Source of the DNA: Cloacimonetes bacterium UBA3900
GTDB taxonomy: Bacteria; Cloacimonadota; Cloacimonadia; Cloacimonadales; Cloacimonadaceae
DNA length: 31,184 nt
Direction of reading: 5' to 3'
NCBI GenBank assembly: GCA_002391675.1
Contig: DGFM01000039.1
Span: 6,823 to 38,006 of the forward strand
A program made the translations under genes and the position numbers. Every line of letters starts with the position of its first letter. The first letter of the stretch is position 1. Shown one piece after another: positions 7,095-14,364 of this stretch. Below the pieces are notes generated by a model. That model was not told the origin of the DNA and made no database searches. It worked only from the letters and a program-made list of their open reading frames with translations.

Positions 7095-8245
7095 TTCTTC
7101 ACTCCTTTAGGCGGCTTCTTGCCGTGCCAGACGAAGAGATTGAACTGCCCCAGCACCATGGTAAATACCAAAAAGAAGTTCTGAATAGCCACCCAAATGG
7201 GGTAGAAGCGCAGTCTCTTGCCATCCAGGCCCAAATATGATTTGGAATAATTGAAGAAGATGAGCTCTATCGTTACCCTGAAGGCAAAGAAGCATAGAGC
7301 CAGCTTCCAATTGAAAAACAGCATAAAGAAGGTGCCCCAATACAGGAATGCCAGGGAAAGCAGGATGAAGAAGAACTCCGTGTGAAACTTTAACTGGTGC
7401 TTCATATCCGAAGCCCAGCGTGTTCTTTGGCTGGTCAGCTCCTTCCAGGAGGGCATGGGCTGCGTGTAGACGAAGCTGTTGGGATCAAAGTTGAAGATTA
7501 CCTTATGACCGGCACGGCGCATCAAATGCATCAGCATCACATCATCTCCAGTGATCAGATGCTGTATCTTTTCAAAGCCGCCCACATCTTCCCAGGCGGA
7601 CTTGAGGTAGGCCAGGTTTTGCCCGATGCAGGCCCAGCTTTTGCCCAAAGTATAGCCCCCGGCTAAAGCCAGGTAGGTGGCTGCAAAGTCAAAGTGTTCA
7701 TATTTTTGCACCAAAGAGGCCTTGGACCAATCCTTCAGCAGGGTTCTGGAATATCCGGCCACCACGCTGACGTCGTCTGTAAAGTGTTGCACGGTGGATT
7801 CCACCCAGGTGAGCGGAACGATGCAATCCGCATCGGTGGTAAGGATGATCTCATTTTTAGCCTTCAAAATAGCGAGATTCATGGCGTTCTTTTTGGGCGA
7901 GATGGCATTTTCCCTGCCGGTTGTTCTGAGGTAGTGCAGCTCCACTCCCATATTCTGGTAGGAGCGGATAATGGCCTCTGAATCGTCTGTGGAACAGTCA
8001 TCTGCAATGATGACCTCATAAAGCTCTTTGGGGTAGGTTTGATTTACCAGAGAGGTGAGCAGAGCGGGGAGGTTTGCAGCTTCATTGTGAGCAGCCACCA
8101 CGATGCTTACCCTGCGTTTTTTATAGCTGAGGTTGGGCCGGAGGTTTTTGTAACCAAAGTAGAACCTGATCACGTAAACCAAGTAGGTCGCAACGCCCAT
8201 GGAAATAGCCAGGATGAGTAGGTGATAGATGATCTTAAAAAGCAA
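7091..8245 (-). CDS. Membrane-anchored family 2 glycosyltransferase
   Basis: 384 residues. One N-terminal membrane segment (about 5-27) is followed by a GT-A domain: VSIVVAAHNEAANLP, VIIADDCSTD, the DxD motif D138-A-D140 in TTDADC, GDD at 233-235, and QRTRW at 273-277. Two or three hydrophobic segments lie near the C terminus (about 290-375). This is the layout of processive or polyprenyl-linked GT2 enzymes that act at the inner face of the cytoplasmic membrane. Sugar and acceptor are unknown. The frame begins at a TTG codon with AAGGA nine bases upstream; no ATG sits at a sensible position, so the TTG start is plausible but uncertain. PBP1A is encoded just upstream and the GlmU-like protein overlaps downstream. 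Confidence 0.85.
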   Translation of the reverse strand: MLFKIIYHLLILAISMGVATYLVYVIRFYFGYKNLRPNLSYKKRRVSIVVAAHNEAANLPALLTSLVNQTYPKELYEVIIADDCSTDDSEAIIRSYQNMGVELHYLRTTGRENAISPKKNAMNLAILKAKNEIILTTDADCIVPLTWVESTVQHFTDDVSVVAGYSRTLLKDWSKASLVQKYEHFDFAATYLALAGGYTLGKSWACIGQNLAYLKSAWEDVGGFEKIQHLITGDDVMLMHLMRRAGHKVIFNFDPNSFVYTQPMPSWKELTSQRTRWASDMKHQLKFHTEFFFILLSLAFLYWGTFFMLFFNWKLALCFFAFRVTIELIFFNYSKSYLGLDGKRLRFYPIWVAIQNFFLVFTMVLGQFNLFVWHGKKPPKGVKK

Positions 8246-8263
8246 TCTCTTGGTTCCTTATTG

Positions 8264-10339
8264 TTAGTTTTCGGTTGTTGGTGATCCACCTTTCCCCCAT
8301 TGGGTGGGATACTGATTGTAGCTAAGTGTGTCTGAAACCATGGGTGGGATATTGTCTTCGATGAAGTATTCTTCTATGCCGCCCATGGGTACGGTGAATC
8401 CGGATGTGGGGTGGATGTGGCGTTTAACCACTCCGGATGGGACTTTGAAGGTGTAGCGCGAGTCATCGGTGGCAGGGAAGCGGCCTTTGTTGTCGATCTT
8501 GATGGCTTGAGCCATGATAGCGCCCCAGATATTGGAAGCTTGGGCTTTCCCGGCAAAAAGCCGGCTGTTGTCATAACCCGTCCAGAGCCCCAGGGTGAAA
8601 GCCTTATTGAAGCCGATAAACCAGGAGTCATAGTTGTTTGATGATGTTCCTGTCTTGCCTGCGGAAGGCCATGAATAGCCTCTTCTGGCACCTGCGCCCG
8701 TACCGCTGCGCGTGACGGATTCCAACATACTGGTCATGATGTAAGCCACTTCGGGAGTGCAGACGCGCACCCTCTGCCCGGTTCCTCTTTCCAAGACCTT
8801 GCCAGACATATCTTCCACCTTGGTGATGAATACCGGTGTGGACCTCATGCCTTCATTTGGGAATGCCGTAAAGGCGGCAATGAGGCTGATGGGCGTAACT
8901 TCGTAGGCACCCAAAGCGGCGGTGAAGTCGTTGGCTTTGGCGTTTAAACCAAAGCGTTTAAAGCCCTCATTGATAGCATCCAGACCAATATCGTAGCCGC
9001 ATTTTACAGCCCAGACGTTGTAGGAATGTGTGATGGCTGTGCGCATCCTGCTGTAGCCATAGAATTTGCGGTTGGCGTTTTGCGGAGCCCAATCACCCAA
9101 GGTAAAGGGGGCGTCGTTGATGACGGTGGAAGGCGTGTATCCTTTCTCCACGGCCATGGTGTACATGATTGGTTTGATTGCAGAGCCCGGCTGCCGCTTG
9201 GCTTGAGTCATACGGTTGAACTTGCTGTGCTCAAAGTTGCGGCCTCCGATCAAGGCTCTCACGTAGCCGGTCCTGTTCTCCATCAGCACCAAGCCGCCTT
9301 GGATGTATTTCGTATCTATATCTCTTGTTCCAGGCGGGACGGATGAGTATTTGTTGCGGTTGCCGGCTCTGTTTTCAAAGCTGGTGAGGTAGGTATTGAG
9401 GATGGAATCCGCCACGGCTGTCATTTCTGGGTTGAGGGTGGTGTAGATGCGCAAGCCTCCCTCAAAGAGCCTGGTGGTTCCATACTTGCGTTCCAGGTAG
9501 GTGCGGATGTGCTCGATGAAGTAATCTGAGGCAAACCTTCGCATATAGCCGTCCTTGGATTGCAGCGGTGTTGCAATGGCAGCCCGGTATTCCTCTTGCG
9601 TGATTTTCTTGGCTTTGTGCATCCTGGAAAGCACATGATTCCTGCGTTTGAGCGCGTTTTCGGGCTTGCTGATGGGGTCATAATAGTTTGGCCGCTGAAT
9701 CATTCCCACCAAGGTGGCAGATTCCGGCAAAGTAAGGTCTCGCGCATGCTTGTTAAAGTAATACAGTGCCGCAGTTTCCACACCATGGTTTTGCCTGCCC
9801 CAGAAGATCTTGTTAAAGTAGATCTCCAGGATCTCCTCTTTGGTGAAATTGGCTTCGATCCTGAAGGCCAGGATCAATTCTTTCATCTTGCGGGGAATCG
9901 TTTTGTCCAAGGTGAGGAACATATTGCGTGCCATCTGTTGAGTGATGGTGCTGCCGCCCTGGGAATAGCCTCCGGAGCGGAGGTCTGCAAGGATAGCTCT
10001 GGTGAAGCCGATGGGGTCAAAACCACAATGCCTGAAGAACCTCTTGTCTTCGGTGATGATCAGCGCATCGATCAGATGATCCGGCAGTTCCTTTACGGAG
10101 ACCAGCTTGCGCTTTTCAAAAGCAAAGAGATAGATCATCTTGCCATTGCAGTCGTACACCTCACTGCCGGTGCGCAGCGTGAAATTCCTCAGCTCTGCTG
10201 TGGGTGGCAGGTCATCACTGTAAAACCAGAACATGCCCACGATGATGCCGGTGAGCACGCACAGGGCAAAGCCCAGCCAAAGCAGAACTTTCTTCAGCTT
10301 CTCTTTATCGATATCCAAGTCTTTAAGCTTTTTTAGCAT
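8264..10339 (-). CDS. Class A penicillin-binding protein (PBP1A type)
   Basis: 691 residues. A short cytoplasmic tail and one membrane segment (about 19-40) are followed by a GT51 glycosyltransferase domain with ITEDKRFF (catalytic Glu97) and GGSTITQQMARN (128-139). The transpeptidase domain has the acyl-enzyme motif S386-A-I-K389 in RQPGSAIKP, SYN at 439-441 and KTGTS at 562-566. All catalytic motifs are intact. It polymerises lipid II glycan and cross-links peptides in the periplasm. The ATG is preceded by AAGGA and lies 7 bases inside the end of the upstream HepS1-like gene. Its neighbours form an envelope-biogenesis group. Confidence 0.95.
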   Translation of the reverse strand: MLKKLKDLDIDKEKLKKVLLWLGFALCVLTGIIVGMFWFYSDDLPPTAELRNFTLRTGSEVYDCNGKMIYLFAFEKRKLVSVKELPDHLIDALIITEDKRFFRHCGFDPIGFTRAILADLRSGGYSQGGSTITQQMARNMFLTLDKTIPRKMKELILAFRIEANFTKEEILEIYFNKIFWGRQNHGVETAALYYFNKHARDLTLPESATLVGMIQRPNYYDPISKPENALKRRNHVLSRMHKAKKITQEEYRAAIATPLQSKDGYMRRFASDYFIEHIRTYLERKYGTTRLFEGGLRIYTTLNPEMTAVADSILNTYLTSFENRAGNRNKYSSVPPGTRDIDTKYIQGGLVLMENRTGYVRALIGGRNFEHSKFNRMTQAKRQPGSAIKPIMYTMAVEKGYTPSTVINDAPFTLGDWAPQNANRKFYGYSRMRTAITHSYNVWAVKCGYDIGLDAINEGFKRFGLNAKANDFTAALGAYEVTPISLIAAFTAFPNEGMRSTPVFITKVEDMSGKVLERGTGQRVRVCTPEVAYIMTSMLESVTRSGTGAGARRGYSWPSAGKTGTSSNNYDSWFIGFNKAFTLGLWTGYDNSRLFAGKAQASNIWGAIMAQAIKIDNKGRFPATDDSRYTFKVPSGVVKRHIHPTSGFTVPMGGIEEYFIEDNIPPMVSDTLSYNQYPTQWGKGGSPTTEN

Positions 10340-10848
10340 TTGATTTCCTTAATTTGATGTGAAAATAGCTGCATGATGTATGCAGTAATCAGTCCACTAA
10401 CCAATCCAAGAAAAAGCAGGATTGGTGTCAATACAAAAACCTCGCTGCGGTCTAAAATCACCCATTTTGCGATAATTAGCTGCGCCATATTGTGAGCTGT
10501 AGCGCCGCAGATGCTGATGCCGTAGATGCTGAATCCCAGCCGGCTCTTTTGGGCCAAAAGCATGGCCAAAACAGCTGCCAGGCCGGCTCCAAGCGAGATC
10601 AGGGTGCTGGGCGAAAGGAAGGTGAAGGTTATCACTGCAGAAACCAGGGTCTTGGTGATATTTACGATGATGGCCTGCCAGGCTTTGTTGTTCACGATGA
10701 GGTAGAGGATGATCACGTTGGACAGTCCCAAGCGCAGGAAAGGCAGGGGCAAGGCCCTGGTGATCAGGCTTTCCACGATATGCAGACTGCAGGCGATGGC
10801 GCTTAAGAAGGCCAGAAAAAACAGGGAGTTCCCTTTCACGTTACTCAT
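10333..10848 (-). CDS. HepS1/Gx-type membrane protein (Hpre_diP_synt_I family)
   Basis: 171 residues with about five hydrophobic segments. The signature blocks ALPLPFLRLGLSNVI and GFSIYGISICGATAHNMAQL match the family named after heptaprenyl diphosphate synthase component I (Gx transporter family, ECF S-component-like). The family name comes from an early assignment; many members are more likely small-molecule uptake subunits, often encoded beside a NusG-like partner and ApbE genes. No such partner is visible here. The gene starts with ATG overlapping the stop of the ABC ATPase (ATGA). A role in polyprenyl or cofactor transport is inference only. Confidence 0.75.
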   Translation of the reverse strand: MSNVKGNSLFFLAFLSAIACSLHIVESLITRALPLPFLRLGLSNVIILYLIVNNKAWQAIIVNITKTLVSAVITFTFLSPSTLISLGAGLAAVLAMLLAQKSRLGFSIYGISICGATAHNMAQLIIAKWVILDRSEVFVLTPILLFLGLVSGLITAYIMQLFSHQIKEIKC

Positions 10849-11579
10849 TTTTCCAGGGGGCCAAAGCCAAAAAAGTCTCTGATCAAGGGTGAGGTTGTTT
10901 GGCTCAAATCGTCCAGACTGCCGTAGTAGAGCGCCTCACCGGCTTCCAAAAACAACACCATATCGCCCACTCTTTCCAGGTTGCGGACGTCGTGAGTGAT
11001 GGTGATTGTAGTGGCAGTTTCGGATTCTACAATGCGGTTGATATAATATAAAACTTCGTTTGCAGTGATGGGATCAAGCCCGGAGACAGGCTCATCAAAC
11101 ACGATATAACGCGGCTCATAGACCAGGGCGCGGGCTATGCCCACCCGCTTGCGCATTCCGCCGCTGAGCTGCGCAGGAAACTTGTCGCCCTCATCCTCCA
11201 ACCCCACTTCACAAAGCGCTTGCCTTACCTTTTCCTTCACCTTTTCCAAGTCCTTTTCCCCGCGGGTATAAAGCGGCAGAGCCACATTTTGGAATACGCT
11301 CAAAGAGTCCAGCAGAGCAGCGTTTTGAAACACGATGGCAAACTGTGATTTGTCTGATTCTGAGGCATGGGAAGAGTTTTGATAGATATCCACATGGTCT
11401 ATGATCACTCTGCCTTGTTGAGGAGGGAAGAAGCCCATCAAGGTCTTGCTTAACACTGTTTTACCGCTGCCGCTGCGTCCCAGGACGACGAGGTTGTTAT
11501 TGTCACCCAGCTCAAAGCTGATATCCTTGAGGATGGGCTTATCATCCAGGCTGAGGCTAAGATTCTGCACGCTGACCAT
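10845..11579 (-). CDS. ABC transporter ATPase, MlaF-like
   Basis: A 244-residue ATPase when read from the ATG at 11579; an in-frame TTG further upstream (11597) is less likely. It shows Walker A GRSGSGKT (34-41), the Q-loop in VFQNAALLDSLSVFQNVALPL, signature LSGGM (139-143), Walker B IVFDEP (160-165) and a switch His in ITHDV. The LSGGMRKRVGIARAL block and overall pattern resemble MlaF/Ttg2A ATPases for lipid transport between membranes. However, no MlaE permease or MlaD MCE protein is next to it, so its membrane partner is encoded elsewhere or is different. The start overlaps the end of the VanZ-like gene by about 23 bp. Confidence 0.85.
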   Translation of the reverse strand: MVSVQNLSLSLDDKPILKDISFELGDNNNLVVLGRSGSGKTVLSKTLMGFFPPQQGRVIIDHVDIYQNSSHASESDKSQFAIVFQNAALLDSLSVFQNVALPLYTRGEKDLEKVKEKVRQALCEVGLEDEGDKFPAQLSGGMRKRVGIARALVYEPRYIVFDEPVSGLDPITANEVLYYINRIVESETATTITITHDVRNLERVGDMVLFLEAGEALYYGSLDDLSQTTSPLIRDFFGFGPLEK

Positions 11580-11934
11580 AGTTGAACAACCCCACAATCC
11601 AGGCGCCGATCAAGCCGGCTGCATTGGCCAAAAAGTCATATACACACACGTTGCGCCCGGGGATATACTTTTGATGCAGCTCATCAAGCAGAGCGGTCAC
11701 CAGCACCGGGATATAGATCAAAGATCGCTTGCCCAGAGGATAGTTTTTCTCTTTCATGCGCCAGTTGAGCAGGCATCCCAGCACGAAATATATGCCAAAA
11801 TGAGCGAGCTTATCCCAGGAAAGGACTTGTATATCGGGCAGATTGGCGGAGGGAATGGACGATGCTATCCAGATAATGCACCACCATCCAATCAAGAGAT
11901 AGAGGCTCAGATTGCTCTTTTTGGGGCTTGTCAT
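11557..11934 (-). CDS. VanZ-like small membrane protein
   Basis: 125 residues with four hydrophobic segments. The sequence has SWDKLAHFGIYFVLGCLLNW, LLDELHQKYIPGRNVCVYDFLANAAG and a final hydrophobic helix, the conserved pattern of VanZ-family proteins (DKxxHF...DExxQ...GRxxxxxDxxxNxxG). The family's best-known member gives low-level teicoplanin resistance; the general function is unknown. ATGA overlap with the DUF3108 gene upstream and overlap with the ABC ATPase downstream place it inside the operon. Confidence 0.8.
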   Translation of the reverse strand: MTSPKKSNLSLYLLIGWWCIIWIASSIPSANLPDIQVLSWDKLAHFGIYFVLGCLLNWRMKEKNYPLGKRSLIYIPVLVTALLDELHQKYIPGRNVCVYDFLANAAGLIGAWIVGLFNYGQRAES

Positions 11935-12644
11935 GGGCTCACGCTCACCAGTTCCCAGCTCGCTGACAAGAGCCCTCTTGTTACTTTTGCTTTTACCAGG
12001 GTGCCCTTGTTATCCACCCAAAATTCCGTTTTGTTCTTGGGCGAGAAGATGTTGTGTGTAAGAGTGTCTACATAGGGTGGTTTGGTGTGTGTTTCGGAAG
12101 AAAAGCTAAAGCTCCACCCCTGGGTCTGAAAATCTCCTGCTTTGGTGCTGATTTTGGAAGTGCCCAGATACTTTGCCCTCGCTTTCCACATCGAGCCGTT
12201 GGCGTCCAGCTCATAGGTGCCGGCCTTTCCTTTGCCATCACAAAACATCATGATGAGGGAAAACAGCTCTCTGGTGTGGCGATTGATGCTGTATCTTTGG
12301 TTTTGCTTGTCGGAAGTGGTCATTTGGGCAGAACCTGCCGCGTAGTTGTAACGTGTGTAGTAGTTACAGTTTGTCTTTTTGTTGATGACCTTCCTTTCCG
12401 TGGTGCTGGGGAAGTAGTTTGCATCGTAGTTGATGCGATAGCTATTATCCACGTATGGGAATATCTTGTTTTGTATCAGAGATTTAACGAAGATGGACAG
12501 GCTCTTTGGCTCTTTGCTTATCCTCAGGGAAACCACTTCCAAGCCCAAGGCCTTGACCTTGTAGTCCATTGTGGCCGCCTGCAAACTGCCTCCCAGCAGA
12601 GCCAGCAACAGCAAGAGAAGTGTCAGATTAGATCTCATCTTCAT
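11931..12644 (-). CDS. Exported DUF3108-like protein
   Basis: About 237 residues when started at the ATG at 12644 (another ATG follows at 12638). The N terminus is a clear signal peptide, MKMRSNLTLLLLLLALLGGSLQA, cleaved before ATMDYKVKALG. The mature part looks beta-rich, with pieces such as SLRISKEPKSLSIF, YRINYDANYFPSTTERK and TEFWVDNKGTLVKAKV. These resemble DUF3108 periplasmic proteins of unknown function. The longer upstream reading overlaps the CorC gene and would bury the signal peptide, so the shorter start is preferred. It overlaps the end of the upstream gene by about 17 bp and the VanZ gene by 4 bp. Confidence 0.7.
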   Translation of the reverse strand: MKMRSNLTLLLLLLALLGGSLQAATMDYKVKALGLEVVSLRISKEPKSLSIFVKSLIQNKIFPYVDNSYRINYDANYFPSTTERKVINKKTNCNYYTRYNYAAGSAQMTTSDKQNQRYSINRHTRELFSLIMMFCDGKGKAGTYELDANGSMWKARAKYLGTSKISTKAGDFQTQGWSFSFSSETHTKPPYVDTLTHNIFSPKNKTEFWVDNKGTLVKAKVTRGLLSASWELVSVSP

Positions 12645-13905
12645 CTTCTTGTTTCTCAGGCAGGTGCACGTCCACCGTTTTGATGCTTTTGTTGTCACTT
12701 TCCATCACCAGGATCTGAAGCCCGTCTTCCAGCACGTGGCTCTCGCCTTTTGCGGGCACATGGTTGAAGTGAGAAAGCAGATATTCCGCCAGGTTATCAT
12801 ATTCTTCGGGGTCCAAATCCGCGTCAAACTGCTGGTTAAATTGGCGGATATTGCAGCTTCCGCTCACCGTGAAGTGGATGGGGGATCTCTCCAGAATCTC
12901 GGGCGCTTCCACCTGGTCAAACTCGTCATGAATCTCTCCCACGATCTCCTCCAGGATGTCTTCCAGAGAGACCAGTCCTGAGGTTACGCCATATTCATCC
13001 ACCACCACGGCCAATTGCATCTTGCGCTGTTTGAGCTGGTTCAAAAGCGCTTCGACCTTCATATTCTCGGTCACAAACCAGGCGGGCCGCATCAATTCGG
13101 GGATAGGCGTCCTTTGGTTGTCCAAAATGAAGTCTTTCACATACACGAGGCCGATGATGTCGTCTATCGTTTCTTTGAATACGGGGATGCGGGAATAGCC
13201 TGTTTTGATGATCAATTCGCGGAGTTCTGAGATCTCCGCATCCACATTGATGGCTTGGATTTTTACTCTGGGTACCATGATTTCGCTCACCTGGGCCTCC
13301 CGGATTCTGTAGAGGCTGGCTAGGATCTGCTTCTCGCCTTCGTCCAGGGAGCTGGTTGAGTTGTCGCTATGGATGAGGTTGCGAAATTCATCGCTGGAGA
13401 TGCCTCTATTCAGCTTGTCTTCATCGCTCTGTTTTTTGGAGACGAGGTTGGAGAGCTTTTCAAACAGCCACACGATGGGGAAGAGCAGGTATTGCAATAT
13501 CATGAGCGGGATTCCGGCAAATTTGGTGAAGTTGCCGGCTACGGAAAGCGCCAGGAGCTTGGGCAAGATCTCGCCAAAGAGCAGGATCAGGCTAGTGGTC
13601 ACCACCACCTGCAAGCTCACCATCCAGGAGAGGTTAAGCGAGGTTTTCTCGGCGATTTGGATCACCAGCAGGGTTGCCAATGAGGCCAAGGCCATATTGA
13701 CGAAGGTGTTGCCCAAAAGCAAGGTAATAAGCAGCCTGTGGGGCCTTTTCAACAGCTTCAAAGTGCGTTTTGCCGAAGCAGTGTTTGAGCCTTCAAGCTT
13801 TTTGAGATAGATCCGGGATAGTGAGAAATAGGCAACTTCTGATGCTGAAAAGAAGGCTGACAGCATCAAAAGCACTATCATTGTAAATGCAGAACCGCCT
13901 TCCAC
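12628..13905 (-). CDS. CNNM/CorC family membrane protein with CBS domains
   Basis: 425 residues. The N-terminal half is a DUF21/CNNM membrane domain with about four hydrophobic segments (SAFFSASEVAYFSLSR, LLLGNTFVNMALASL, LLFGEILPKLLAL). A CBS pair spans about 205-330 (VSEIMVPRVKIQAINVD, GYSRIPVFKETIDDIIGLVYVKD, VVDEYGVTSGLVSLEDILEEIVGEI). A CorC_HlyC domain ends near residue 412. The family includes Mg2+ exporters and the so-called hemolysin C proteins; magnesium or cobalt efflux is the usual inference. The frame opens at GTG (13905) four bases after ybeY, with only a weak binding site; ATG at 13881 is an alternative. Neighbourhood with ybeY and pgpH is common in bacteria. Confidence 0.9.
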   Translation of the reverse strand: MEGGSAFTMIVLLMLSAFFSASEVAYFSLSRIYLKKLEGSNTASAKRTLKLLKRPHRLLITLLLGNTFVNMALASLATLLVIQIAEKTSLNLSWMVSLQVVVTTSLILLFGEILPKLLALSVAGNFTKFAGIPLMILQYLLFPIVWLFEKLSNLVSKKQSDEDKLNRGISSDEFRNLIHSDNSTSSLDEGEKQILASLYRIREAQVSEIMVPRVKIQAINVDAEISELRELIIKTGYSRIPVFKETIDDIIGLVYVKDFILDNQRTPIPELMRPAWFVTENMKVEALLNQLKQRKMQLAVVVDEYGVTSGLVSLEDILEEIVGEIHDEFDQVEAPEILERSPIHFTVSGSCNIRQFNQQFDADLDPEEYDNLAEYLLSHFNHVPAKGESHVLEDGLQILVMESDNKSIKTVDVHLPEKQEDEDEI

Positions 13906-13908
13906 GTC

Positions 13909-14364
13909 TTATTTACCCACCATTTTGCGCTTATAGTAGTTTTCTTTTTGTTCCATGGTAATTTTGTCTTGTGTTTTGATGTGATCATAACCCAGCAGAT
14001 GTAGCAGACCATGAATCACTAATATCTGAATCTCCTCTTGAAATGAGTTTGTTCCCTTTTGCCTGTATGCCTGATTTATGTCAACAACAATATCGCCCAG
14101 GAAGGTTTTTGCATTGCCTTTATCTGGCTCCAATTCTCCGTGAGTGGCTCTAAAAGCCAACACATCCGTGACTTCCGGGTTGCCTCGATACTGCTTGTTA
14201 AAACTCTGCATCTGCTCGTCATTGCACAGGTATAGCGTGGCAAAACAGCTCAAGCCGGGACGTTCCTGTGCGAATATTTCCTCCGCCATTCGGATCAAGA
14301 CGGAAGCCTGCACCTCCTCATCTGTGTCGTTGATGATGTCCAATGCAGGAGGCTCATTCATCAT
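13909..14364 (-). CDS. ybeY: Endoribonuclease YbeY
   Basis: About 151 residues from the ATG at 14364. The metal-binding signature HGLLHLLGYDH is intact (His118, His122, His128), and TDVLAFR and FLGDIVVD are the other conserved YbeY blocks. YbeY is a single-strand endoribonuclease needed for 16S rRNA 3'-end maturation and ribosome quality control. The frame is open further upstream inside pgpH. The chosen start gives normal family length with GGATGAG upstream and overlaps the pgpH stop by about 11 bp, as in many genomes; ATG codons at 14379 and 14361 are alternatives. Confidence 0.93.
   Translation of the reverse strand: MMNEPPALDIINDTDEEVQASVLIRMAEEIFAQERPGLSCFATLYLCNDEQMQSFNKQYRGNPEVTDVLAFRATHGELEPDKGNAKTFLGDIVVDINQAYRQKGTNSFQEEIQILVIHGLLHLLGYDHIKTQDKITMEQKENYYKRKMVGK

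Noticed and set aside
9560..10336. 258-codon + strand open frame opposite PBP1A
   Set aside because: It is a mirror frame of a clearly conserved penicillin-binding protein, has no family motif and no ribosome binding site.
12054..12683. 209-codon + strand open frame opposite the DUF3108 gene
   Set aside because: The - strand frame has a clean signal peptide and operon overlaps; the + frame has neither.
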